From NCBI RefSeq assembly GCF_003072645.1, contig NZ_CP028897.1, forward strand, positions 4,813,501 through 4,877,500: 64,000 bases of DNA. Direction: 5' to 3'. How positions within the stretch are numbered: the stretch's first letter is position 1; every line of letters begins with the position of its first letter. This DNA is from Dongshaea marina (GTDB taxonomy: Bacteria > Pseudomonadota > Gammaproteobacteria > Enterobacterales > Aeromonadaceae). Positions 55,665-64,000 of the stretch are shown here, one piece after another. The position numbers and the translations under genes are program-made. Under the pieces are notes generated by a model that saw only the letters and a list, made by a program, of their open reading frames with translations, had not been told where the DNA came from and ran no database searches.

Positions 55665-56852
55665 TTATTGAGGACTAAAAAAAGCTCGCTTGAGCGCCAG
55701 CTCTATACCCCGCACCTCGGCCAGTCCCTTGAGACGCCCTATCGCAGAGTATCCGGGGTTGGTCTTCTTATGCAGATCATCAAGCATCTGGTGGCCATGA
55801 TCCGGGCGCATCGGGATCAACCGCACGTCTCCCTTCTGCTGACGCAGCTGCTCCTGCCTGAGTAGCTCCATCACCACCTGATACATATCGACATCTCCGG
55901 TCAGGTGCGAGGCCTCATGAAAGCTCCCCGGGGTTTGCTCACGCTGAGTGGAGCGAAGATGGGCAAAATAGATACGATCACCGAAACGGTGGATCATCTC
56001 GGGAAGCTCATTGTCCGCTCTTACCCCGTAAGATCCGGTACACATGGTGATACCGTTCGCCGGACTATCGATCTCTTCCAGTAACCAGGCGATATCATCT
56101 GCGGTTGAAACGATTCTGGGTAAGCCAAGAATCGGACGGGGTGGATCATCAGGGTGCACCGCCATCCTGACCCCAACCTCCTCACAAACAGGGATGATCT
56201 TCGTCAAAAAGGCACGCATATTCTCACGTAGTCTGGCTTTATCGATCCCCTGATAGCGATCCAGCTGGCCCTGAAACTTACTCAAGGTATACCCCTCTTC
56301 TGCGCCCGGCAAACCGGCAATAATATTCGCCGTCAGGATCGAAATATCCCTATCGCTCATCTGCTCATAGTAGCTGCGGGCCTGGTCCTGCTCCTGTGAA
56401 CTATAATCCTGCTCAGCCCCAGGCCGTTTAAGGATATATAGCTCAAAAGCGGCGAAGGCAACCTGATCGAAGCGAAGAGCTCTTGAGCCGTCCGGGAGCT
56501 GATATCCAAGGTCGGTACGGGTCCAATCCAGCACCGGCATAAAGTTATAGCAAACCGTATCTATCCCACACTCGGCAAGATTGCGGATGCTCTGCTGGTA
56601 ATTGGCGATCCATTTAGCCCAGTCACCACTGCGGGTCTTGATCTCCTCGTGTACCGGGACACTTTCGACCACAGACCACACCATCCCCTTGGCTTCAATC
56701 AATGCCTTGCGGGCTTTAATCTCATCAAGCGGCCAGATCTCGCCATTGGCGATATGGTGCAGGGCGGTCACTACCCCGGTTGCTCCAGCCTGGCGAATAT
56801 CATCCAAAGAGACCGGATCATCCGGTCCATACCAACGCCATGTTTGTTCCAT
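55665..56852 (-). CDS. uxuA: Mannonate dehydratase
   Basis: A TIM-barrel dehydratase of 395 residues that converts D-mannonate to 2-dehydro-3-deoxy-D-gluconate in the hexuronate route. Family marks: [39 protein letters not shown], the metal-binding [29 protein letters not shown] and [10 protein letters not shown]. Length matches E. coli UxuA (394). AGGGG precedes ATG 56852. It follows its regulator gene with 25 bases between and ends in a terminator. Confidence 0.96.
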   Translation of the reverse strand: MEQTWRWYGPDDPVSLDDIRQAGATGVVTALHHIANGEIWPLDEIKARKALIEAKGMVWSVVESVPVHEEIKTRSGDWAKWIANYQQSIRNLAECGIDTVCYNFMPVLDWTRTDLGYQLPDGSRALRFDQVAFAAFELYILKRPGAEQDYSSQEQDQARSYYEQMSDRDISILTANIIAGLPGAEEGYTLSKFQGQLDRYQGIDKARLRENMRAFLTKIIPVCEEVGVRMAVHPDDPPRPILGLPRIVSTADDIAWLLEEIDSPANGITMCTGSYGVRADNELPEMIHRFGDRIYFAHLRSTQREQTPGSFHEASHLTGDVDMYQVVMELLRQEQLRQQKGDVRLIPMRPDHGHQMLDDLHKKTNPGYSAIGRLKGLAEVRGIELALKRAFFSPQ

Positions 56853-56877
56853 ATTCCCCTCAAATTACTCGTAATAA

Positions 56878-57642
56878 CTATGATTTATCGGAAAGCCTGA
56901 CCGGGGAGTCATTAAACAGGAAGCCATCAAAGTCCGGAGCCTCAATATTGGAAAAGCGCATCATATTACGCTTCACATTCTCAAGATGCTGCCACATGGC
57001 ATGTTTTGCCTTGGCAGGATCCTTACGCTGTAAAGCCTGCAGGATCAGCTCATGCTCCTCGATGGTGTGCCAATAGTCCTTCTCCTCGAAATGATCATGC
57101 AAGCGAACCCACATCCGGCTGTCTTCACGCATCTCCCAGAGCTCACGTACCAACTGCTCCAGGACTGTATTCTGGGTTGCCTTGGCAATAAGGATATGGA
57201 ACTCCCCATCTGCATCGACTGCATCCTGGTAAACACCATCCCTCAGAGCCTGTTTGGCACGCTCAAGCAACTCACGCATCTGGTTGATGTCATTCTTGGT
57301 CACCTGGGCGGCAGCAAACTCACTGACATTTGCCTCAAGCAGCTGGCGAGCCTGAAGCATCTCAAAGGGGCCGGGATCAAAGTCACTGCGCTTAACTTTT
57401 CCTGATGAAGGCTCCGCCAACACATAGACTCCCGAGCCCTTACGCACTTCAATCAACTGCTCCAGCTCAAGCATAATCAGGGCTTCACGTACCACGGTAC
57501 GACTGACCCCAAAACGCTCTGCGATATCCCTTTCCGGCGGCAGTCGACTGCCGACCGGATACAGTCCCCTGGCTAACTCCTGATAAAGTTCCAGGCCAAT
57601 TTGTTGATAGAGCCGTTTAGGCTGTGTCGTCCGTTGTTGCAT
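56878..57642 (-). CDS. uxuR: GntR-family regulator of the hexuronate locus (UxuR/ExuR type)
   Basis: A 254-residue FadR-subfamily regulator: winged helix KRLYQQIGLELYQELARGLY... RDIAERFGVSRTVVREALIMLE, then an all-helical metal-binding effector domain (FHILIAKATQNTVLEQLV). UxuR and ExuR repress hexuronate genes and are released by fructuronate or tagaturonate. Two TTGGCATACCAA boxes lie before its own gene and before uxuB. It is cotranscribed with uxuA. The choice between UxuR and ExuR names is by context. Confidence 0.85.
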   Translation of the reverse strand: MQQRTTQPKRLYQQIGLELYQELARGLYPVGSRLPPERDIAERFGVSRTVVREALIMLELEQLIEVRKGSGVYVLAEPSSGKVKRSDFDPGPFEMLQARQLLEANVSEFAAAQVTKNDINQMRELLERAKQALRDGVYQDAVDADGEFHILIAKATQNTVLEQLVRELWEMREDSRMWVRLHDHFEEKDYWHTIEEHELILQALQRKDPAKAKHAMWQHLENVKRNMMRFSNIEAPDFDGFLFNDSPVRLSDKS

Positions 57643-57707
57643 AGCATCATCTGATCATTTGATCGGGTGGTGGGATGATACAACAGCCCAAGTAGATCTC
57701 TCAACAA

Positions 57708-57719
57708 TTGGCATACCAA
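57708..57719. promoter_or_regulatory. UxuR/ExuR-type operator before uxuR-uxuA
   Basis: TTGGCATACCAA within CAATTGGCATACCAAAAT: the same 12-base pseudo-palindrome (TTGG-N4-CCAA) as before uxuB, 65 bases upstream of the regulator start, consistent with autoregulation. It matches the known ExuR/UxuR box (TTGGTATACCAA) at all but one base. Confidence 0.85.
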
Positions 57720-57781
57720 AATAACCTGAACAGGATCCAACATATCTCCCTCCCTGGTGTAACAATCCTGTTCCTCTTTGA

Positions 57782-59041
57782 TTAAAACAGCATTAACGCA
57801 TATCCCAACACTATGCCCACCACAGCAAAATCCGGATCGCCAAAAGTTGTTCCATGGAATCCCATATTCTTTAACAGCGGTATCAGCAGGGCCGGTAGCA
57901 AAGTCAGCAAGATACCGTTGATAAATGCCCCGATCATCGCGCCACGCCGACCTCCGGTCGCATTACCATAGATAGCCGATGCCGCCCCGGTATAGAAGTG
58001 CGCAACCAGGCCAGGAATGATCACCGCCAGCCCGGCAAATGGCAGAATAAACATGGTGATCAACCCCCCGATGAAGCTGGCAATGAATCCAACAATCACG
58101 GCATTGGGAGACAGATCAAACAGAGCTGCCACATCCACCGCAGGGACACTGCCCGGGACTATCTTCTGCGCGATCCCCTTATAGGCAGGCACAATCTCAT
58201 TGATAAACATCTTTACACCGGTCAGCACGATAAACAGTCCACCGGTGAAAGTGACTGCTTGTATGATGCTGAACAGCAACAGATCCGTACCTCCAGCCAA
58301 ATGACGGGCAAATTCAGAGTCCGCCTTGAAGGTCACAATCAGAAACAGTACCAGCATGGTGATGGTAACCGAGACCATGGAGTCTTTGAGGAACATCAGC
58401 TTTTGAGGCATCTGCACCGTTTCGATCGAGTGATCCGGACTACCTACCCAGCGACCTACCATAGAGGCAATGAAATAGGATAGCGTCCCCGAGTGACCAA
58501 TGGTGTACTCATCGCTGCCGATGATCCTGCGGCTGGGCTTTCTGAGAATAAAGGGAGCAATCGACATATAGAGACCGAGTATGATTGCCCCTATGATCAC
58601 CATCCACAGGGATGAGATTCCGTGGCTGAACATGATGCAGGCCAAGACACAGGACATATAAACCAGAATGTGGCCCGACAGATATATATAACGAAGCCTG
58701 GTGAAGCGGGCGATCAGGATATTCATCATCATGCCGAACAGGACAATGAGAGCCGTCACCGAGCCGACCTTGGCAAGTGCCAGCCCCACCACGGCCTCAT
58801 TACTTGGAATGATGCCCTCAATATGAAAACCGTTGGTAAAGAGTTGTCCGAAAATATCCAGATTGTGGCCAATGATTCCCCCGCCAAGGCGTAGCACCAC
58901 AAACCCCATGATGGTCTTAATGGTGCCGGAGATCACTTCGGTCCAGGGCTTTTTCTGGATGCAGAGCCCGATAAAGGCCACGATTCCCAGCAGGATCGGG
59001 GGATTTCGAAAAATATCAGTAACTATGGTTAAAGCGTTCAT
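57782..59041 (-). CDS. UlaA-type PTS EIIC transporter in the hexuronate locus
   Basis: A polytopic membrane protein of 419 residues aligning to E. coli UlaA (the ascorbate PTS EIIC): PPILLGIVAFIGLCIQKKPW, GTIKTIMGFVVLRLGGG, GHILVYM, GVKMFINEIVPAYKGIAQKI with VPGSVPAVDVAALFDLSPNA, and the C-terminal PGLVAHFYTGAASAIYGNAT. No EIIA or EIIB partner gene is in the window, and the locus lacks the usual ExuT or TRAP transporter. It may use shared EIIA/EIIB encoded elsewhere or transport without phosphorylation. I start at ATG 59041; a longer frame starts at 59089. It is divergent from uxuB. Confidence 0.85.
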   Translation of the reverse strand: MNALTIVTDIFRNPPILLGIVAFIGLCIQKKPWTEVISGTIKTIMGFVVLRLGGGIIGHNLDIFGQLFTNGFHIEGIIPSNEAVVGLALAKVGSVTALIVLFGMMMNILIARFTRLRYIYLSGHILVYMSCVLACIMFSHGISSLWMVIIGAIILGLYMSIAPFILRKPSRRIIGSDEYTIGHSGTLSYFIASMVGRWVGSPDHSIETVQMPQKLMFLKDSMVSVTITMLVLFLIVTFKADSEFARHLAGGTDLLLFSIIQAVTFTGGLFIVLTGVKMFINEIVPAYKGIAQKIVPGSVPAVDVAALFDLSPNAVIVGFIASFIGGLITMFILPFAGLAVIIPGLVAHFYTGAASAIYGNATGGRRGAMIGAFINGILLTLLPALLIPLLKNMGFHGTTFGDPDFAVVGIVLGYALMLF

Positions 59042-59178
59042 GATTGAGTAAGACCCACATTGGTATAACATGTTACAGTTTTGGTGCACCTATATTCCGG
59101 TTATGCGTACTAAACTTCCAGTATTGATACTGCTGTTATGGGATCCGACTCACAATAAAAGGATTGAATGATTGTTTT

Positions 59179-59194
59179 AGTGACAAAGATCACA
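59179..59194. promoter_or_regulatory. CRP site and promoter of uxuB
   Basis: AGTGA-CAAAGA-TCACA matches the CRP consensus (TGTGA-N6-TCACA) at nine of ten positions. A -10 hexamer TATGAT lies at 59214-59219, so the CRP centre would be near -40 (class II activation). The site also lies in the promoter region of the divergent EIIC gene. It fits catabolite repression of hexuronate use. Confidence 0.8.
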
Positions 59195-59236
59195 TCAAAT
59201 ATGCGAGTAAACGTATGATTTCAGCAAAACATCAAA

Positions 59237-59248
59237 TTGGCATACCAA
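59237..59248. promoter_or_regulatory. UxuR/ExuR-type operator before uxuB
   Basis: TTGGCATACCAA within AAATTGGCATACCAATAG, just after the uxuB start site region and eleven bases before the uxuB ATG, so a bound repressor would block transcription. A third, half-intact copy (TTGGTATAACAT) is at 59060-59071 by the EIIC start. Confidence 0.85.
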
Positions 59249-59258
59249 TAGGTGATTC

Positions 59259-60752
59259 ATGACCCAGAATTTATCGACCACTGCTTTGCCTGAAGAGGTT
59301 CAGCAAGGACACTACTCCCGAGACAAGTTACGCCCCCGCATCGTGCACCTGGGATTTGGGGCCTTTCATCGCGCTCATCAGGCCCTGGTATTGGATCGCC
59401 TGCTGGAATCGGAGCAGGAGTGTGACTGGGGGTACTGCGAAGTGAACCTGTTTGGAGGCGAGCAGCTGATCCGGGATCTCCGGGCTCAGGATCACAGATA
59501 CAGCGTGATGGAAATGGGGGCAGAGCAGAACACGACCCGTATCATAGGTAGTGTCTGTGCTTCACTTCACCCGGCTCTTGATGGCAGCGAGGCCATCCTG
59601 GAGCAGCTGGCCAGTGCGCAAACAGCGATCGTCTCTATGACTATCACCGAAAAGGGCTACTGCCTGAGCAGCGAGACTCACAAGCTTGATACAGCTAACC
59701 CCCTGATCGTGAGCGATCTGGAGCATCCGGGCTCTCCTCAATCCGCAGTCGGATACATAGTTGAATCGCTGCGGCGCCGACGGGAGCGCGCCCTCGGGGG
59801 CTTCACCCTGATGTCCTGTGATAATCTTCCGCAAAATGGAGTTCTGACCCGGCAGATGGTGCTCGACTACGCGGCTAAACTCGATACCAAGCTGGCGGGC
59901 TGGATTGACAAAGAGGTCAGCTTTCCCTCAACCATGGTGGATCGCATAGTGCCGGCCATCACAGAGGAATCCCTTGAACGCCTCACAGAAGCCCTGGGGG
60001 TCAATGATCCATGCGGGATCGCCTGCGAGCCCTTCCTGCAGTGGGTGATTGAAGATCGGTTTGTCGCGGGTCGACCTCAATGGGAGAAGGCGGGAGCTCA
60101 ACTGGTTGAGAATGTTCTTCCCTTTGAGGAGATGAAACTTCGGATGCTCAATGGCAGCCACTCTTTTCTCGCTTATCTTGGCTACCTTGGTGGCTATCAG
60201 ACGATTGCTGAAACCATGACGGATAGCAGCTATAAAGATGCGGCCTACCACTTGATGCTCAATGAACAGGCCCCCACCCTGACCCTGCCAGAGGGAGTCA
60301 GCTCCCGGGATTATGCCGATCGGCTGATCGAACGCTACTCTAATCCGGCGCTCAAGCACAGAACCTGGCAGATCGCGATGGATGGGAGCCAGAAACTGCC
60401 ACAACGAATGCTGGAGAGTGTGCAGTGTCATCTTGAACGGGGCACAGAGTATCCCTGTCTGGCCTTAGGGATCGCGGGCTGGATGTTTTATGTCAGCGGC
60501 AGGGATGAGCTGGGCCAGCCGATAGATGTTCGCGATCCTCTCGCGGCTGAGCTCAAAACGATCTGCGATCGCTGTGGCCGCGACGCCATAGTTGTCCGGG
60601 AGCTTGTCAAACTCTCGGGAGTATTCCCAGCCACCCTTGCCAGTAATGCTGAGTTTATCCAAGCCATAACTGAGAGTTACCAGCAGCTCCTTGAGCGGGG
60701 GGCTCGCGGCGCTATCGCACAGCTCATCTCACATAAGGAGGGAGCATTATGA
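59259..60752 (+). CDS. uxuB: Fructuronate reductase (mannitol dehydrogenase family)
   Basis: A 497-residue long-chain dehydrogenase: the NAD-binding [29 protein letters not shown], the [20 protein letters not shown] block with catalytic-type Asn, [12 protein letters not shown], and the family motif [20 protein letters not shown]. Adjacent uxaC and uxuA make fructuronate reductase (rather than mannitol or tagaturonate) the natural role: it interconverts D-fructuronate and D-mannonate with NADH. It overlaps uxaC by ATGA. Confidence 0.93.
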   Translation: MTQNLSTTALPEEVQQGHYSRDKLRPRIVHLGFGAFHRAHQALVLDRLLESEQECDWGYCEVNLFGGEQLIRDLRAQDHRYSVMEMGAEQNTTRIIGSVCASLHPALDGSEAILEQLASAQTAIVSMTITEKGYCLSSETHKLDTANPLIVSDLEHPGSPQSAVGYIVESLRRRRERALGGFTLMSCDNLPQNGVLTRQMVLDYAAKLDTKLAGWIDKEVSFPSTMVDRIVPAITEESLERLTEALGVNDPCGIACEPFLQWVIEDRFVAGRPQWEKAGAQLVENVLPFEEMKLRMLNGSHSFLAYLGYLGGYQTIAETMTDSSYKDAAYHLMLNEQAPTLTLPEGVSSRDYADRLIERYSNPALKHRTWQIAMDGSQKLPQRMLESVQCHLERGTEYPCLALGIAGWMFYVSGRDELGQPIDVRDPLAAELKTICDRCGRDAIVVRELVKLSGVFPATLASNAEFIQAITESYQQLLERGARGAIAQLISHKEGAL

Positions 60753-62170
60753 GACAGTTCATGGATGATGACTTCCTGCTGATGAGTGATACCGCGCGCC
60801 AGCTCTACCATGAGCACGCCAAGCCGCAACCGATCTACGACTATCACTGCCACCTGAACCCACAGCTGATCGCTGAAGATCACCAATTCAGTAACCTGGG
60901 GGAGATCTGGCTGGCTGGAGATCATTACAAGTGGCGGGCAATGCGCAGTGCCGGGATAGACGAGCAGCTGATCACAGGAAATAGCAGTGATAAGGCCAAG
61001 TATGATGCCTGGGCCAGGACGGTGCCTCAATGTATCGGCAACCCTCTCTACCACTGGACCCACCTTGAACTGAAGCGGCCTTTTGGGATCCGCGATACCC
61101 TGTTTGGCCCTCAGACTGCGGATCTCATCTGGCAACAATGCAACGAGATGCTGCAAACTCCCGAGTTCAGTGCACGGGGCATTATCAGCCAGATGAATGT
61201 TCGAATGATAGGAACGACAGATGATCCCATAGATTCTTTGCAGTATCACCGCATGATTGCCGATGATAACAGCATAGATGTCGATGTCGCACCCAGCTGG
61301 CGTCCGGATCGAGCCTTCAAGATCGAACAGGATGGCTTCAGCGATTACCTCAGGAGCCTGGGAGAGGTTTGTGATCTTGAGATCACAGATTTTGAATCCC
61401 TGACCCGGGCACTATCCAAACGCCTGGCCCATTTTGCACAACATGGCTGCCGCAGCGCCGATCACGGTATCGATCGGCTCAGGTTTGCTCAATGTGAAGA
61501 TGAGAAGGTGCTCAACCGGATTATTCAAAAACGCCTGGGCGGAGAGACACTCTGTGAACTGGAGATCGCCCAATACAGTACTGCGGTACTGATCTGGCTG
61601 GGGCGTGAGTACCATAGGCTGGGCTGGGTGATGCAGCTACACCTGGGAGCACTGCGTAACAATAACAGTCGTATGCATCAAAAACTGGGACCGGACTGCG
61701 GATTCGATTCGATCAATGACAGAGCCATAGCCGAGCCCCTGTCGGCCCTGCTCAATACGATCGATTACGATGATAAGCTCCCTAAGACCATCCTCTACTG
61801 TCTCAATCCCAGGGATAATGAGGTATTAGCCACCATGATAGGAAATTTCCAGGGAGGCGGGATCCCGGGCAAGATTCAGTTTGGCTCGGGCTGGTGGTTC
61901 AACGATCAAAAAGATGGCATGGAGCGCCAGATGGAGCAGCTGGCACAACTCGGATTACTCAGCCGCTTTGTTGGCATGTTGACCGACTCCAGAAGCTTTC
62001 TCTCCTATACCCGTCACGAGTATTTCCGCCGGATCCTGTGTAACAAGTTAGGAAACTGGGTTGAGCAGGGAGAAGCCCCCAATGATCTAACCCTGCTTGG
62101 CAAGATGGTTGAAGATATAAGCTACAACAATGCCCTTAACTATTTTCGCCTGCCGGGAGAGACTCGATGA
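60749..62170 (+). CDS. uxaC: Glucuronate isomerase (uronate isomerase)
   Basis: An amidohydrolase-fold enzyme of 473 residues that isomerises D-glucuronate to D-fructuronate and D-galacturonate to D-tagaturonate. It is close to E. coli Uxa[33 protein letters not shown] (metal HxH), [33 protein letters not shown], and [16 protein letters not shown]. Its ATG lies in the uxuB stop overlap and its stop overlaps the kdgK ATG. Confidence 0.97.
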   Translation: MRQFMDDDFLLMSDTARQLYHEHAKPQPIYDYHCHLNPQLIAEDHQFSNLGEIWLAGDHYKWRAMRSAGIDEQLITGNSSDKAKYDAWARTVPQCIGNPLYHWTHLELKRPFGIRDTLFGPQTADLIWQQCNEMLQTPEFSARGIISQMNVRMIGTTDDPIDSLQYHRMIADDNSIDVDVAPSWRPDRAFKIEQDGFSDYLRSLGEVCDLEITDFESLTRALSKRLAHFAQHGCRSADHGIDRLRFAQCEDEKVLNRIIQKRLGGETLCELEIAQYSTAVLIWLGREYHRLGWVMQLHLGALRNNNSRMHQKLGPDCGFDSINDRAIAEPLSALLNTIDYDDKLPKTILYCLNPRDNEVLATMIGNFQGGGIPGKIQFGSGWWFNDQKDGMERQMEQLAQLGLLSRFVGMLTDSRSFLSYTRHEYFRRILCNKLGNWVEQGEAPNDLTLLGKMVEDISYNNALNYFRLPGETR

Positions 62171-63099
62171 CCCGGGTATCCCTGATGGGTGAATGCATGA
62201 TTGAGCTTAATGGCACCCCATTCGCTGCCATGAATCAGACTTTTGGCGGAGATAGCTTCAATACGGCTCTATATCTGAGCAGACTGGCTCCCGATCTTGA
62301 GGTTGAGTACGTTACCGCCCTGGGAGAGGATGCGATCAGTGACGGAATGATTGAGCGCTGGCAGACAGAAGGGATCGATACCCGGAGTGTGCTGCGCGAT
62401 CCACAACATCAACCCGGACTGTACCTGATTGAACTGGACCCTCAGGGGGAGCGCACCTTTCTCTACTGGCGAAGCGATTCTGCGGCCCGCTACCTGCTGC
62501 GTCATCCTGAATACCCCAGGGTGAAACAATTCATGAAAAGCAGCGATATCCTGTATCTGAGTGGTATTTCTGTGGCAATCCTCCCCGAAGATGATCGCCA
62601 ACAGTTGCTGGAGGATCTGGAGGAGCTGTCCCGTAGTGGGGTCAAGCTGGTGTTTGACAGCAACTACCGTCCAGCCCTGTGGCAAGACCCGGCTAAGGCT
62701 CGGGATTGCTACCAGAGGCTCCTCTCTATCTGCAGCCTGGCGCTGGTGACCGATGATGATGAACAGCTCCTGTGGGGTGATGATGACGCCCAACAGATCA
62801 TCTCGCGAATACATCAACAGGGTTGCCCTCAGATCATTCTCAAGCAGGGAGCTCAGGGCTGCATCTATAGTCACCAATCAGAGCAACAACATATTCCCAC
62901 CCTCGAGATCGCCAACCCGGTGGATACCACTGCCGCAGGTGACTCATTTAATGCCGGATTTTTAGCGGGCTGGGCCCATGGACTTTCCCCCGCTGAGTGC
63001 TGCAAAAAGGGGCACGCTCTGGCAAAAGAGGTGATTAATCAGCGAGGTGCAATTATTCCACCGGCTAAGATGCAGCACCTCTGCCCGACTCAAGATTAA
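62167..63099 (+). CDS. kdgK: 2-dehydro-3-deoxygluconokinase
   Basis: A PfkB-type kinase of 310 residues: the N-terminal [24 protein letters not shown], the [10 protein letters not shown] segment specific to KDG kinases, and the anion hole [17 protein letters not shown]. It phosphorylates 2-dehydro-3-deoxygluconate to the 6-phosphate in the Entner-Doudoroff branch of the hexuronate route. Overlaps the uxaC stop (ATGA), and eda follows by ten bases, so the order is uxaC-kdgK-eda. Confidence 0.95.
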   Translation: MTRVSLMGECMIELNGTPFAAMNQTFGGDSFNTALYLSRLAPDLEVEYVTALGEDAISDGMIERWQTEGIDTRSVLRDPQHQPGLYLIELDPQGERTFLYWRSDSAARYLLRHPEYPRVKQFMKSSDILYLSGISVAILPEDDRQQLLEDLEELSRSGVKLVFDSNYRPALWQDPAKARDCYQRLLSICSLALVTDDDEQLLWGDDDAQQIISRIHQQGCPQIILKQGAQGCIYSHQSEQQHIPTLEIANPVDTTAAGDSFNAGFLAGWAHGLSPAECCKKGHALAKEVINQRGAIIPPAKMQHLCPTQD

Positions 63100-63109
63100 A
63101 GGAAACAAG

Positions 63110-63739
63110 ATGAAACAATTAACCGAACAGCTGGCTGAGCTCAAAGTGATCCCGGTGATCGCCGTTGAGAATGCACAAGATATTATCCCCCTCGGAAAAG
63201 CGCTGGCAGACAATGGCTTGCCCGCGGCCGAGATCACCTTTCGCTCCGAGGCCGCCGCTGAAGCGATCCGATTACTCAGGGAATCTCAGCCCCGGATGTT
63301 GATTGGTGCCGGAACTGTACTCACGCCACAGCAAGTCCAGGCAGCCAGGGATGCCGGTGCCAGCTTCATCGTGAGCCCAGGGTTTAACCCCACGACCGTC
63401 AGAGCCTGTCAGGAGCTGGGGATTGATATCATCCCGGGAGTAAACAACCCATCGGCGATCGAGGCAGCCCTGGAGATGGGACTGACAACGCTGAAATTCT
63501 TTCCCGCCGAAGCCTCGGGGGGGATCAAGATGATCCAGGCGTTGAGTGCTCCCTATACCCAGGTCCGCTTCATGCCGACAGGTGGGATCAAGGCTGAGAA
63601 TATCCAGGACTACCTGGCTCTCCCCAATGTAGTCGCCTGTGGTGGCACCTGGATGGTAGATAAGAAGCTGATCCAGGCACAAGCCTGGGATGAGATCGGC
63701 CGGATGACTCGCGAAGCAGTGAGCCTTATCAACGGATAA
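63110..63739 (+). CDS. eda: 2-dehydro-3-deoxyphosphogluconate aldolase
   Basis: A class I (Schiff base) TIM-barrel aldolase of 209 residues that splits KDPG to pyruvate and glyceraldehyde 3-phosphate. Family sites: VIPVIAVENAQDI, PAAEITFRSEAA, IGAGTVLTPQQVQAA, FIVSPGFNP, the Schiff-base lysine in LKFFPAEASGG, and RFMPTGGI. The start ATG 63110 has AAGGAAAC upstream; the frame before it is a shadow. It completes the catabolic route from kdgK. Confidence 0.96.
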   Translation: MKQLTEQLAELKVIPVIAVENAQDIIPLGKALADNGLPAAEITFRSEAAAEAIRLLRESQPRMLIGAGTVLTPQQVQAARDAGASFIVSPGFNPTTVRACQELGIDIIPGVNNPSAIEAALEMGLTTLKFFPAEASGGIKMIQALSAPYTQVRFMPTGGIKAENIQDYLALPNVVACGGTWMVDKKLIQAQAWDEIGRMTREAVSLING

Positions 63740-63756
63740 CAATCGGGAAGCTAGCC

Positions 63757-64000
63757 GTGGATCCATTCATTAAAATCCATCCAAAAGATAACCTTGTTGT
63801 CGCACTCACAGAGTTAGAGCCCGGAGAGACACTGCTGATCGAAAAGCACTCTGTGACGGTCAAACAGCCGCTGGCTCCGGGTTCCAAGTTCGCGATAAAG
63901 CAGATTGAGCCAGGCTCCCAGGTGATTAAATATGGCGAGCCGATCGGCCTGGCAACCCAGGCGATCGGGATAGGGGAGTGGATTCATACTCATAACCTGA
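63757..64000 (+). CDS. uxaA: Altronate dehydratase, N-terminal SAF domain (truncated by window)
   Basis: Eighty-one codons are seen from GTG 63757, preceded by GGGAAG, and the frame is open at the right edge. The start reads VDPFIKIHPKDNLVVALTEL, then KYGEPIGLATQAIGIGEWIH, matching the SAF/UxaA N-terminal domain and its metal-ligand HTHN (as HTHNL) of E. coli UxaA. Altronate dehydratase handles the galacturonate arm; its presence with uxaC suggests this locus can also serve galacturonate. The remainder lies outside the window. Confidence 0.88.
   Translation, partial: MDPFIKIHPKDNLVVALTELEPGETLLIEKHSVTVKQPLAPGSKFAIKQIEPGSQVIKYGEPIGLATQAIGIGEWIHTHNL

Overview
This window looks like a chromosomal segment of a gammaproteobacterium. 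Genes, gene order and regulatory sites resemble those of Enterobacterales, Vibrionales, Aeromonadales and Alteromonadales: an ilvGMEDA operon with an ilvL-type attenuator, PnuC, PanF-YhdT, GuaC, TcyP, MdtJI, YhgN, YecH, OxyR, and a UxuR/CRP-controlled hexuronate locus. I cannot name the genus from sequence alone. Codon use and GC look uniform, except for AT-rich patches at the left edge, before the ilv operon, at about 32.3-32.75 kb and at 38.2-40.1 kb.

Layout. 0-3.5 kb: a truncated unknown gene, then a nicotinamide riboside/nucleoside salvage operon (pnuC, nucleoside phosphorylase) with a Crp/Fnr-type regulator. 4-10.5 kb: ilvL attenuator and ilvGMEDA (branched-chain amino acids). 10.5-16 kb: TyrP/Mtr-type aromatic amino acid permease, a structured repeat, yhdT-panF, and a secreted TAP-like hydrolase lipoprotein. 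16-24 kb: a second-type peptide deformylase, a GNAT, GMP reductase, a chromosomal Qnr-family pentapeptide protein, and four orphan periplasmic solute-binding proteins (a fifth lies at 35.5 kb). 24-32 kb: tRNA-Pro(CGG), YfcZ-like and Asr-like small proteins, trpS behind a candidate Trp leader peptide and terminator, a universal stress protein, a PfkB kinase, and a D-lactate dehydrogenase-type flavo-Fe-S protein. 32-38 kb: cystine symporter tcyP, uncharacterised proteins, and spermidine exporter mdtJI with a divergent LysR gene. 38-40.5 kb: AT-rich island with one unknown 497-residue protein bearing a possible Cys-His-Asp catalytic triad, then a dispersed repeat. 40.5-54.5 kb: emrAB-type efflux, yhgN, a candidate Fur-regulated small RNA, a peroxide-defence cluster (oxyR, peroxiredoxin-glutaredoxin hybrid, lipoamide dehydrogenase-like flavoprotein) with a recognisable OxyR operator, and assorted transporters and hydrolases. 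55.6-64 kb: a complete glucuronate/fructuronate route (uxaC, uxuB, uxuA, kdgK, eda, start of uxaA), its GntR regulator, and a UlaA-type PTS EIIC in the transporter position.

Quality note. Four loci (ilvL, panF twice, the D-lactate dehydrogenase C-terminus, emrB) are each interrupted at a G/C homopolymer, and in every case adding one base restores the expected family protein. This pattern points to systematic homopolymer undercalling in the assembly rather than to independent gene decay. It should be remembered when any apparent truncation here is read.

Most novel candidates: the trpS leader/attenuator, the Fur-box promoter with a terminator about 60 nt downstream and no downstream gene on its strand, the AT-rich C-H-D protein, the Qnr homologue, and the EIIC used without EIIA/EIIB in a hexuronate locus.
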